Shown piece by piece: positions 17,041-24,269 of a stretch of 24,376 bases of DNA. Every line of letters begins with the position of its first letter. The first letter of the stretch is position 1. The notes under the pieces were generated by a model that was given only the letters and a program-made list of their open reading frames with translations, made no database searches and was not told the origin of the DNA. A program made the translations under genes and the position numbers. The DNA lies in assembly GCA_946482385.1 (NCBI GenBank), contig CAMLRI010000001.1, positions 1-24,376 on the forward strand, in the 5' to 3' direction. Origin of the DNA: an uncultured Cellvibrio sp. GTDB lineage: Bacteria > Pseudomonadota > Gammaproteobacteria > Pseudomonadales > Cellvibrionaceae.

Positions 17041-19266
17041 ATGGCTACCAAAAAAACCAGCCGCCCCACCGGCACCCCTGTTGACCCTACCCCGCAAGAC
17101 GACCTGGCGCTGCTGGAACCAGCCGGGGAAACCCCTGCTCCCACCGCGCCCGCCGCAGCGCCTGCGCCCAGCGACGCGGGGCCAGCCTATATGTACTTTA
17201 CCGAGCGCGACCTGGGCAAAATCCTGTTCAACCTGGATAGCCTGCGCTCCAGCGTTTACCCCCACCTCAACCTCGACCAGGACAAAGACAGCGACACGCG
17301 CAAACAGCCGCAATTCCCCTCGGTGTGCCTGATAGGTTTGGGCCGCTGCGGCTCCAACATCGCCCTGGATGTAGCCAGCCTGGTGTACAACGCGCGCAAC
17401 TTTTACCTGGATGAATTCCTCAGCGAAGAAAAAGCCATGCGCGAGCAGGACCGCCGCCCCATGCGCTGGATCAAACGCAGCTTTAGCCTGAAAAGCGGCC
17501 GCCAATTAAAGCCGGTATTTCTCATTGAGCCGCTGGTGATGCTCGGCGACTTGGACAAAGACATAGACGGGCGCATACGTTTTTCCCACAAGGGCGAGCG
17601 CAGCAATTTCCTTAAGGATTACACCAAAATGAAAATCATGGACTTGTCCGAAGTCCATGCCGGCGGTTCCGGTAATGCGCCCATCCTCGGCCAATACCTC
17701 GCCAAAATTATCCTCAATAAAGACACCCAGCGCTTCGCCAATCCCGATTGGAAATTTGTCCACTCCTATTTAATTGATTCCTGTGGCATTAAGGCCAACC
17801 AGTCGCGCCTGTATTTTTATATTTTCAGCGCCGGCGGCGGCACCGGCTCGGGCATGGCCAGCGAATTTGGTTTGGCACAGCAGTACGCCTACATGAGCAA
17901 AACCTTTGAAACCAAATCGCTCAATGAAGATGCCGACAACCGCGGCCACTCGTTTGTATTCGAGCCGATTTTTACCAGCGGCATTTGCATACTGCCCAAT
18001 ATTTCCGACCACGGCGTGGAAATGTCGGAGGCGCTGCACATTAACGCCGGGCGCTTGCTGTGCAAATATTTATCGGAGGAGTGGGATTTCTCTTACAACT
18101 TCGATAACGAAGATAACAGCGAAGCCAGTGTGATGCGCCGCATCCGCCCCTGGAATGCCATGATGCTGATTTCCAACGACATCATGCGCTACGCCGAGGC
18201 TACCGACGACGGCAATATTCCCCATATCGATGTCAATGCCATGGAGAAGTACGCCAACCAGTACATCTCCCAGCAAATTTTTAACATTCTCACCGCCCAG
18301 GCAGTCACCACCGATTACGACGAAAATTATTTCCGCCGCGCCGGTATAGATATAGGCGAAACCATTCGCCTGGATGCCAACGATTTGTTTATGAGCCTGG
18401 CCGGCCCGGTGGCGGTGGCCTATGCCGAATCGGTGATTCCGGCGCTGCCGCAAGTGAGCGAAAAATCCCGCGCGCAGGATAAAAAAGCCAGCGAATTGAA
18501 TATTGACGATTTGTTCTTCCGCTCCATCGACCTGCCGCACTTTAACAAGGTGACCCAGGCGATAGAGGGCATCAGCTTGCTGCCGATAGAATCGGAGCGC
18601 TATCGCGCCGCCCTCGGCCGCTATTTAAAAAATGGCTATGACCCGGAAGAGTTAAAGCAGCTGCACTTCTTTAAAAATTGCTCGTCGATTGTGTCGATTG
18701 TGTCGCTGCCCAAGGACTACAAGCTGTCCTATATGGATTTAAACAAACTCAAATCGCACTTGAATGCGCTTTTCCCCAATACCACGCTCAAACGTTACGC
18801 ATTGGTGATTGGCGCCTCGGCCAATATTTCCCTTACCACCCTGATTGTTAAGAGCCCCTGTTTGAGTGACGACTTCCTCACCCTGATAGTGGCCTTTATC
18901 AAACGCTGTTTTGCCAAGAGCGATTTCCGCTTTGACGACCAGCTGGATAAAGCCATGCTCGACTTTATCAGCGCCGATAAATTCGATGAAGCGAAGTTGG
19001 ATGAGATGCTCAATGAGCACGAAAACCCGGCCAAAATCCTTGATACCAACTGGTATGCGATCAAGCCGATGTACGAGAAAAAGTACCGCGAGCTGATTAA
19101 CGACCCGGAAAAATTCTGCTCCATCAACGATATCCGCTTATCGCGCACCAGTGTGAAAAAAGCGATTAAATACCTGCGCGAAATTTATCGCCATCGCATC
19201 AGCAAAACGCGCATAGTCTCGCTCAACAGCCAGTTGCCGGCGCCGGATGAGGGGGCAAAATCCTAG
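17041..19266 (+). CDS. Divergent FtsZ/tubulin-superfamily GTPase (tubulin-like protein)
   Basis: This 741-residue protein appears to be a distant member of the FtsZ/tubulin superfamily, probably of the bacterial tubulin-like (Tubulin_2/FtsZ-like) families, whose roles are undefined. Residues 1-49 are Pro/Ala-rich and look disordered. The GTPase elements can be followed in order: T1-like GLGRCGSNI (99-107), VFLIEP (159-164) resembling the tubulin VDLEP region, T3-like AGGSGNAP (207-214), the T4 signature GGGTGSG (265-271), T6-like LISND (376-380), the helix 7-like KYANQ (403-407) and a T7-like RLDAND with Asp445 and Asp448. In FtsZ the T7 motif is NxDxxD; here Asn is replaced by Arg. About 160 residues separate T1 and T4, against roughly 85 in FtsZ. 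The 290-residue C-terminal part is of unknown function, without obvious membrane helices. AGAGGA at 17027-17032 supports the start. Its neighbour is a peptidoglycan cross-linking enzyme, and a terminator follows. Confidence 0.85.
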   Translation: MATKKTSRPTGTPVDPTPQDDLALLEPAGETPAPTAPAAAPAPSDAGPAYMYFTERDLGKILFNLDSLRSSVYPHLNLDQDKDSDTRKQPQFPSVCLIGLGRCGSNIALDVASLVYNARNFYLDEFLSEEKAMREQDRRPMRWIKRSFSLKSGRQLKPVFLIEPLVMLGDLDKDIDGRIRFSHKGERSNFLKDYTKMKIMDLSEVHAGGSGNAPILGQYLAKIILNKDTQRFANPDWKFVHSYLIDSCGIKANQSRLYFYIFSAGGGTGSGMASEFGLAQQYAYMSKTFETKSLNEDADNRGHSFVFEPIFTSGICILPNISDHGVEMSEALHINAGRLLCKYLSEEWDFSYNFDNEDNSEASVMRRIRPWNAMMLISNDIMRYAEATDDGNIPHIDVNAMEKYANQYISQQIFNILTAQAVTTDYDENYFRRAGIDIGETIRLDANDLFMSLAGPVAVAYAESVIPALPQVSEKSRAQDKKASELNIDDLFFRSIDLPHFNKVTQAIEGISLLPIESERYRAALGRYLKNGYDPEELKQLHFFKNCSSIVSIVSLPKDYKLSYMDLNKLKSHLNALFPNTTLKRYALVIGASANISLTTLIVKSPCLSDDFLTLIVAFIKRCFAKSDFRFDDQLDKAMLDFISADKFDEAKLDEMLNEHENPAKILDTNWYAIKPMYEKKYRELINDPEKFCSINDIRLSRTSVKKAIKYLREIYRHRISKTRIVSLNSQLPAPDEGAKS

Positions 19267-19297
19267 CGGCAAGCTGGTTGGCAAAGAGGAAATAACG

Positions 19298-19322
19298 GGG
19301 GCGCAGTTAGCGCCCCTTTTTT
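19298..19322 (+). terminator. Rho-independent terminator of the tubulin-like gene
   Basis: GGGGCGC (19298-19304) and GCGCCCC (19310-19316) form a 7-bp GC stem with loop AGTTA, followed by six T residues. The stop codon of the convergent GyrI-like gene (minus strand, 19307-19309) lies in the loop, so the end of that coding region overlaps the terminator. Confidence 0.88.
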
Positions 19323-19825
19323 ATGGGCAGCCACAGGCTGATGGCCCCTGTGCCGCTGACGGGGTTAAAGCCGGGGCCGTAGCGCTCAAAAAAATGCAGC
19401 GGCTGCTGCCCCGGCACTTGGTAGCCAGAGTTGGGCAGCCAATCGTCGAACACAGCATCAATCGTTTGGCGAATGTTGGCGACAGCTGCGTCCTGGTGAA
19501 ACACCGCATAGTCCTGGGCGGGCACCACAAAACCCCGCAAAGGTTCCGGCAGCCCGTCAAAATCCCACACAGCTACACCGGCGAGGTATTGCATGGCGCC
19601 GCCGGGCGCGCGTATGCACAGGCCATAAGCAGTTTCACCAACGCGCTGCGGAATCCTGTCGCGGTGCTGCGCCAACTGTTGCCACAGCTGGGGAATTTGC
19701 TCGGCGGCCTGCGCCCCCAAGGCCATGCGCAGGCCGGCAATCATCAGCGGCCCGGCCTGTTCAATGCGCGGTGTTAGCGCGGCTGTTGCTTGGCTGCTAG
19801 GCAAAGCGCTGCTCAAATCGTTCAT
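19307..19825 (-). CDS. GyrI-like / AraC-type effector-binding domain protein
   Basis: This 172-residue protein resembles stand-alone effector-binding (GyrI-like) domains, which bind small hydrophobic molecules or act as AraC-type ligand domains. The recognisable family pattern is YGLCIRAPGGAMQYLAGVAV, followed by a PAQDYAVFHQ segment, a helical IDAVFDDWLPNSGY and a final FERYGPGF-like acidic strand. No DNA-binding domain is present. It is the last gene of the sigma-factor cluster. Its start overlaps the end of the YCII gene by 29 nt in another frame, which suggests translational coupling. The function is inferred from fold only. Confidence 0.72.
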   Translation of the reverse strand: MNDLSSALPSSQATAALTPRIEQAGPLMIAGLRMALGAQAAEQIPQLWQQLAQHRDRIPQRVGETAYGLCIRAPGGAMQYLAGVAVWDFDGLPEPLRGFVVPAQDYAVFHQDAAVANIRQTIDAVFDDWLPNSGYQVPGQQPLHFFERYGPGFNPVSGTGAISLWLPIKKGR

Positions 19826-20183
19826 CTTTTTCCGGGTCCAGTTCGCGCACCGGTCGCACTTCTATAGTGCCCAGGCGTGCAGGGGGAATTTTGCTGGCCA
19901 GTTGCAGCGCTTCGTTCAGGTCGCGCGCATCCAACAAATAAAATCCGGCCAGCTGTTCTTTGGTTTCGGCAAAGGGGCCATCGGTAATCAGTGGTACGCC
20001 ATCGCGCAGGCGCAAACTGGTGGCAGTGCTGGTGGGGTGCAAGGCGTGGCCGCCCAGCATATGGCCACTGCCGCGCAGGGATTCCCCGCAGGCTACACAC
20101 TCGCGGTTAAGCGCTTGCCAGTCGCTGGCGCCCATGGTGTTAATCAGTTTTTCGTCGTAGTAAACCAGGCACAGGTATTTCAT
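19797..20183 (-). CDS. YCII-related (DGPF-type) protein
   Basis: This 128-residue protein belongs to the YCII-related family, specifically the group carrying the DGPF motif: TDGPFAETKEQLAGFYLLD near residues 68-86. It begins MKYLCLVYYDEK, as usual for the group. These proteins are commonly encoded beside ECF42 sigma factors. Their molecular activity is unclear, though the fold is related to dimeric alpha-beta barrel enzymes. It has a GAGG ribosome-binding site and lies 18 nt after the DUF1428 gene in the same direction. Confidence 0.88.
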   Translation of the reverse strand: MKYLCLVYYDEKLINTMGASDWQALNRECVACGESLRGSGHMLGGHALHPTSTATSLRLRDGVPLITDGPFAETKEQLAGFYLLDARDLNEALQLASKIPPARLGTIEVRPVRELDPEKDERFEQRFA

Positions 20184-20201
20184 AGCAGCCTCGTGTAGGA
20201 A

Positions 20202-20564
20202 TTATTGGTAGCGCACCAGCTCTTTAAAGCCGGCGTAGGCCATGCGTTTGTAATCGAACAGTGAGTCGTCGTTGCACATGTCTTGCAGGCGCGGGTCGGC
20301 CATCACTGCTGCATTAATGCGGTCGCGCTCTTCGCGTGAGGGGTAAATAATCCAGGCGATCACCACGGTTTCATCATCCTTGCAGCCGGCGGCCTGGCGA
20401 AAGGAGGTCATGTCGTGGCAATTGAAGTCATCGCCCACGCATTCCCAGTAGGCAATGGCGCCGTGCTCTTTCCACACAGAGCCGGCCAGGCTGGCCATTT
20501 TTTGGTAATCCTGGAGTTTGCTGGGGGCGATGGGCAGTAAAAAACCGTCTACATAATGGCTCAT
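20202..20564 (-). CDS. DUF1428 family protein (YbaA-like)
   Basis: This 120-residue protein is a DUF1428 member, a dimeric alpha-beta barrel family of unknown function. It starts MSHYVDGFLLPIAPSKL and contains the family pattern AIAYWECVGDD, followed by VVIAWIIYPSREERDRINAAVMADPR. AGGAGCC precedes the start at suitable distance. It is the first gene after a predicted ECF42-type promoter and is followed closely by the YCII gene. Confidence 0.88.
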   Translation of the reverse strand: MSHYVDGFLLPIAPSKLQDYQKMASLAGSVWKEHGAIAYWECVGDDFNCHDMTSFRQAAGCKDDETVVIAWIIYPSREERDRINAAVMADPRLQDMCNDDSLFDYKRMAYAGFKELVRYQ

Positions 20565-20638
20565 GGTGTGGCTCCTTGATGATGTGGGTGAATAGCTCTT
20601 GGGTGTTGCGCGTCAAACACAAGCGGGAACAGTGTCTA

Positions 20639-20665
20639 GTCGTTGGCCATCGGCGGAATTCGACA
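20639..20665 (-). promoter_or_regulatory. Predicted ECF42-type promoter for the DUF1428-YCII-GyrI genes
   Basis: On the minus strand TGTCGA (20665-20660) is followed after exactly 17 bp by CGAC (20642-20639), about 75 nt before the DUF1428 start codon. As I recall it, the reported ECF42 target motif is TGTCGA at -35 and CGAC/CGTC at -10. The site lies in the 116-bp gap directly after the gene for an ECF42-like sigma factor. Experimental start-site data are lacking. Confidence 0.6.
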
Positions 20666-20680
20666 GCCGCCGTGAAAAAA

Positions 20681-21922
20681 TTATGGCGCCAGCGCCGCCA
20701 GGCGCCGCTGCAAAAAGCGCTGCTCGGCACTTTGCTGGGTGAGCGACAGCGCCAGGCGATAAGCCGCTGCGGCCTCATCCCGCTGATTTAGCTGCTGTAA
20801 TAGCTCCGCCCGCGCCGCGTGGCTGAGGTGGTAATCGCGCAGCTGCCCGGCTGCCAATAGTTGGTCGATCAACCCCAGGCCAGCGGCCGGGCCGTCGCGC
20901 ATGGCCACCGCCACCGCGCGGTTAAGTTCCACCACCGGGCTGGGGCTGATACGCAACAGCAAATCGTAAAGCCCGACAATTTCGTGCCAATCGGTGGCGG
21001 CAAAACTGGGCGCTTCGGCGTGCACGGCGGCAATGGCTGCCTGCAGGCTGTAAACACCGGCACCGCCCTGCACCAGGGCGCGTTGGATCAATGCCGAGCC
21101 CTCGGCAATTTGCGCCTTATCCCACAGGCGGCGATCCTGGTCTTCCAGGCGGATCAAATCGCCCTGTGCATCCAGGCGCGCCTGTGCCCGCGCCTGCTGG
21201 ATCAGCATCAAGGCCAGCAGCCCCAGGGCTTCGGGTTCGGGCAGCAGTTCCACCAACAGGCGCCCCAGGCGGATGGCCTCATTGGCCAATTCGTGGCGAA
21301 TCAAACTCTCGCCCGAGCTGGCGGCATAGCCCTCGTTAAATACCAGGTAGATAACTTTCAGCACCGCCGCCAAACGCTCGGGCAATTGGGCGCGGGCGGG
21401 AATTTCATAGGGAATGCGCGCTGTGCGGATTTTGTTTTTGGCGCGCACTATGCGCTGCGCCAGGGTGCTGGGGCTGGTGAAAAAAGCGCGGGCTATAGCC
21501 TCGGTGGTTAGGCCGCAAACTTCGCGCAGGGTGAGCGCCAACTGCGCTTCGGGCGCCAGGCTGGGGTGGCAGCAGGTAAAAATCAGGCGCAGCTGGTCGT
21601 CTTCCAGTAACTCGCCATCCCAGTGGTGGCTATGGCTGGCGGGGTCTTCCAGGGCATGTAACTGCTCATCGGGTAAGGCCTGCAGTCGCGCCCGTTTGCG
21701 CAGCTGGTCTATGGCCTTAAAGCGCCCGGTAGACACCAGCCAGGCGCGGGGGTTGTGGGGCACGCCTTCGTGCGGCCACTGTTGCAGCGCGGCGGCAAAA
21801 GCCTCCTGGGTGGCTTCCTCGGCCAGTTCAAAATCGTTTAACAGGCGAATCAGGGTAGCCAATATCCGCCGCCCATCCTGGCGGTACAGGTTGTTAATCA
21901 GCGTTTCAATACTGGCAGGCAT
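20681..21922 (-). CDS. ECF42-type RNA polymerase sigma factor with C-terminal extension
   Basis: This 413-residue protein is an extracytoplasmic-function sigma factor of the large type paired with DGPF proteins. Region sigma2 covers about residues 10-80 (DFELAEEATQEAFAAALQQWP, then RAWLVSTGRFKAIDQLRKRAR). Region sigma4 lies near 110-170 (LRLIFTCCHPSLAPEAQLAL, LREVCGLTTEAIARAFF). The remaining 230 residues form a helical, TPR-like extension (VYLVFNEGYAASSGE, IVGLYDLLLRISPSPVVELNRAVA) thought to control activity, since no anti-sigma gene is nearby. The ATG at 21922 has AAGGA 7 nt upstream; a TTG two codons earlier is less likely. It is the probable activator of the three downstream genes. Confidence 0.9.
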   Translation of the reverse strand: MPASIETLINNLYRQDGRRILATLIRLLNDFELAEEATQEAFAAALQQWPHEGVPHNPRAWLVSTGRFKAIDQLRKRARLQALPDEQLHALEDPASHSHHWDGELLEDDQLRLIFTCCHPSLAPEAQLALTLREVCGLTTEAIARAFFTSPSTLAQRIVRAKNKIRTARIPYEIPARAQLPERLAAVLKVIYLVFNEGYAASSGESLIRHELANEAIRLGRLLVELLPEPEALGLLALMLIQQARAQARLDAQGDLIRLEDQDRRLWDKAQIAEGSALIQRALVQGGAGVYSLQAAIAAVHAEAPSFAATDWHEIVGLYDLLLRISPSPVVELNRAVAVAMRDGPAAGLGLIDQLLAAGQLRDYHLSHAARAELLQQLNQRDEAAAAYRLALSLTQQSAEQRFLQRRLAALAP

Positions 21923-22094
21923 GGGCAAATCCTTGACGGGGGCAACAGCTTGCCGGGCACTTTAGCCCAGCCTTACTGCCAGGGGTTGTCAGTAGAGTCT
22001 ATGGGGGGCAGGGTTTGTGTTATATCAAAAAAACTCGCGTCGCACAGGCGTAGGCTAGTGGAGTTGAATCGACACTCGCGAGGAGGGAATGATC

Positions 22095-22682
22095 ATGGCG
22101 AAACGAATACTCTTGGTACAGGGGCATCCGGATCCACAGCAGCATCATTTGTGTAATGCCCTGGCGCGGGCCTATTGCCAGGGGGCGGAAGCTGCCGGGC
22201 ATCAGGTGCAACAATTAGAGGTAGCGGCGCTGGATTTTCCGCTGTTGCGCAGCCAGCAGGAGTGGGAGCACGGTGCGCTGCCGGCCAGCTTAAAACCGGC
22301 GCAGGAGGCGATTCGCTGGGCCGAGCATTTGGTGTTCTTTTTTCCGCTGTGGCTGGGCGATATGCCAGCTTTGCTTAAAGGGTTTCTCGAGCAGGTGGCG
22401 CGGCCGCAATTTGCTTTTTCATCCGATGGCAAGAATCCGTTTGCGCACAAAGCCCTGGGCGGCCGCTCGGCGCGGGTGGTGGTTACCATGGGTATGCCGG
22501 CGCTGGTGTATCGCTGGTATTTTCGCGCCCACAGCGTGAAATCCCTGGAGCGCAATATCCTCGGTTTTATTGGCATTGCACCGGTCAATGAAACCCTGAT
22601 TGGCATGGTTGCCAATATGGATGAAAAAACCGTGCAAAAACACTTGGCCAAAATGCGCAAATTGGGCGCGGCGGCGGAATAA
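22095..22682 (+). CDS. Flavodoxin-fold NAD(P)H:quinone oxidoreductase family protein
   Basis: This 195-residue protein belongs to the flavodoxin-like (Flavodoxin_2) NAD(P)H dehydrogenase/quinone reductase family, which includes KefF and MdaB. The N-terminal strand and FMN loop are seen as RILLVQGHPDPQQHHL. The substrate-side motif FFPLWLGDMPALLKGFLEQV lies near residues 77-96, and VVTMGMPALVYRWYF follows. AGGAGGGA at 22081-22087 gives 8-nt spacing to the ATG at 22095, while the ATG at 22089 is too close. It is divergent from the ECF42-type sigma gene and convergent with the anti-sigma gene. The substrate cannot be read from the sequence. Confidence 0.87.
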   Translation: MAKRILLVQGHPDPQQHHLCNALARAYCQGAEAAGHQVQQLEVAALDFPLLRSQQEWEHGALPASLKPAQEAIRWAEHLVFFFPLWLGDMPALLKGFLEQVARPQFAFSSDGKNPFAHKALGGRSARVVVTMGMPALVYRWYFRAHSVKSLERNILGFIGIAPVNETLIGMVANMDEKTVQKHLAKMRKLGAAAE

Positions 22683-22684
22683 CA

Positions 22685-22930
22685 TTAGCTGCGGGACTTG
22701 GCTTGATCGCGCTGTTTAATTTGCGCCAGTAATGCCTGTGGGTTCGGGTGCGGTTCCTGGGGGGCGGCGATTTGGCTGGCCACTTGGGTGGTAATGCGCA
22801 GGTGCCGCATAAAGCGGCGGCAATTGGCGCACATCAGCAGGTGTAAGCGGATTTGCCAGTTAAGTTTGCCCGGTGTGTTCTGTTCCAGATAATCGCTGGC
22901 GACTTGTGCAACCTCTTTGCAACTTAGCAT
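22685..22930 (-). CDS. Soluble zinc-finger anti-sigma factor
   Basis: This 81-residue protein starts MLSCKEVAQVASDYLEQ and carries the zinc-binding anti-sigma signature HLLMCANC (HxxxCxxC), preceded by Cys4. No transmembrane segment is present, so it would act in the cytoplasm and may respond to redox state or metal. The start at 22930 overlaps the end of the upstream sigma gene in the arrangement ATGCTAA (7-nt overlap), which implies coupled synthesis. An upstream open frame of 34 codons lies entirely inside the sigma gene and was not used. The gene ends 2 nt from the convergent oxidoreductase gene. Confidence 0.85.
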   Translation of the reverse strand: MLSCKEVAQVASDYLEQNTPGKLNWQIRLHLLMCANCRRFMRHLRITTQVASQIAAPQEPHPNPQALLAQIKQRDQAKSRS

Positions 22931-23604
22931 TCTCCTGTCTCCTGGTAGCGATCTATCACATGCATTAATGCCAGGCGCGCGCGGTGCACCAGCACGCGGA
23001 CATTGGCCGCGCTGATATCCAAATGTTGGCAAATTTCATCAAAGCCCAGCTGTTCTATATCGCGCAGGATAAAAGCGGCTTTTTGTTTGGGCGGCAGCTG
23101 CGCCAGGGTTTTTTGGATACAGGTTTTTAATTGGCGCTCTTCCAGCAGGGCTTCGGGTGCCTCCTGGTGCCAGTGAGGAATATTGCCTTGCCAATGGCCG
23201 TTGGGTTTGAAGCGATGGTCGGATAAATAAGGGTTGCCCTGTTCCAAAAAACTGCCGGGGTTATCGCCATCCAATTGCTCCAGCGACACCTGGCGCGCTT
23301 CGCGGCGCAAACGGGTTTTGGCCTGATTGCTCACAATTTTAATCATCCAGGTTTTGAGCGAGGCGCGGCCTTCAAAGTTGGCAATATGCTGGTAAATCGC
23401 CAGCCAGCTATCCTGCACCACATCATCGGCAAAAGCCTCGCCAATAATGGCGCGCGCCACTGTTACCAGCAGTGAATGGTACTGGGATATCAGCAGCGCA
23501 AAAGCGGCGTCATCACCCGCTATCAGGCGCTCAACCAGTGCTGTCTCGCTCAGGGGGGCAGCGGATGGCGCAGCTGAAGGCGATAGAATTTCCGTTGCAA
23601 GCAT
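22924..23604 (-). CDS. ECF RNA polymerase sigma factor
   Basis: This 226-residue protein is an extracytoplasmic-function sigma factor. Sigma2 covers about residues 30-100 (ISQYHSLLVTVARAIIG, ADDVVQDSWLAIYQHI, FEGRASLKTWMIKIVSNQAK). Sigma4 covers about 165-215 (LPPKQKAAFILRDIEQLG, then EICQHLDISAANVRVLVHRAR). The linker between them is unusually long (GSFLEQGNPYLSDHRF through HWHQEAPEALLEE). It is followed by an overlapping anti-sigma gene and preceded, 44 nt upstream, by the DoxX-family gene, so the three probably form an operon. The signal is unknown; copper or redox stress is a guess from the neighbours. Confidence 0.92.
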   Translation of the reverse strand: MLATEILSPSAAPSAAPLSETALVERLIAGDDAAFALLISQYHSLLVTVARAIIGEAFADDVVQDSWLAIYQHIANFEGRASLKTWMIKIVSNQAKTRLRREARQVSLEQLDGDNPGSFLEQGNPYLSDHRFKPNGHWQGNIPHWHQEAPEALLEERQLKTCIQKTLAQLPPKQKAAFILRDIEQLGFDEICQHLDISAANVRVLVHRARLALMHVIDRYQETGEC

Positions 23605-23648
23605 AAAATGATCCGGGGGTTGGCTAATGCCAGCTTAGCATTCCCCGG

Positions 23649-24269
23649 TCATGCAGGTTTTACGGGAGCGATTTTTTTTGCCAGCCAGTAATCCGCGCTG
23701 GTGTAGCGGCCGCCGCCCAAGGCCAGCAGCGCCAGCAGCATCAACAAATAAATAGTCGCAAACTCAATACCGTTGTTCAAAATCACAAAATTGCCGCTGG
23801 CAGTCAGCCAGTCGTAATTGCCGTGGGTTTGTAAAATGGCGCGGGCGCGCTCCAGTTTTTCCGCCGCGGCCAGCACCTGTTCATTGGCAAAAGGCGCCTG
23901 GGCGTCGGCAATGGCCTGCCAGCCGTTATCCCAGTGCACCGCAAAAATGGCCACCAACATGGTCACCATCAGGGGGATGCTAATCAGGCGGGTAAATAAC
24001 CCCAGGGCCAGCAACAGGGCGCCCGTCAATTCGGCGGCCGTGGCCAAAAAAGCCATCAACCAGGGCAATGGCAAGCCCAGCCCCCAGTCGCCATTGCCAA
24101 ACCAGGCTACGGTGCTATCAAAAGCTTGCAGCTTGCTGCTGCCCGCCATCCAAAACACCGGCACCAAAAACAAGCGCAACGCCAAGGGCGCCAGGCTTTC
24201 CCCCAGGCTGATAAAAGGTTGTTGCAAGCAGTGATAACGGTGGGCGAGGGTATTGCGCATAGCGGGCAT
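23649..24269 (-). CDS. DoxX-family membrane protein, HvfX-like
   Basis: This 206-residue inner membrane protein belongs to the DoxX family. Four hydrophobic segments are seen: LAPLALRLFLVPVFWMAG, LMAFLATAAELTGALLLALGL, ISIPLMVTMLVAIFAVHW and FATIYLLMLLALLALGGG. A periplasmic-type loop of about 50 residues between helices 3 and 4 contains HWDNGWQAI, ERARAILQTHGNYDWLT and ILNNGIE. This pattern resembles, from memory, the HvfX subgroup associated with copper-binding RiPP clusters. No precursor peptide or maturase is inside the window. The start is ATG at 24269 or at 24260 (MRNTLAHRY); the former lies within a perfect inverted repeat. It precedes the ECF sigma and anti-sigma genes. Confidence 0.8.
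   Translation of the reverse strand: MPAMRNTLAHRYHCLQQPFISLGESLAPLALRLFLVPVFWMAGSSKLQAFDSTVAWFGNGDWGLGLPLPWLMAFLATAAELTGALLLALGLFTRLISIPLMVTMLVAIFAVHWDNGWQAIADAQAPFANEQVLAAAEKLERARAILQTHGNYDWLTASGNFVILNNGIEFATIYLLMLLALLALGGGRYTSADYWLAKKIAPVKPA

Noticed and set aside
19797..19825. Frameshift joining the YCII and GyrI-like genes
   Set aside because: The two products match separate families with their own starts and ends; the 29-nt overlap is ordinary coupling rather than a broken gene.
22069..22074. Second ECF42-type promoter upstream of the sigma gene (TGTCGA on the minus strand)
   Set aside because: The hexamer is present, but no CGAC or CGTC follows at 17 bp (sequence there is ACGCC), so autoregulation is not supported.
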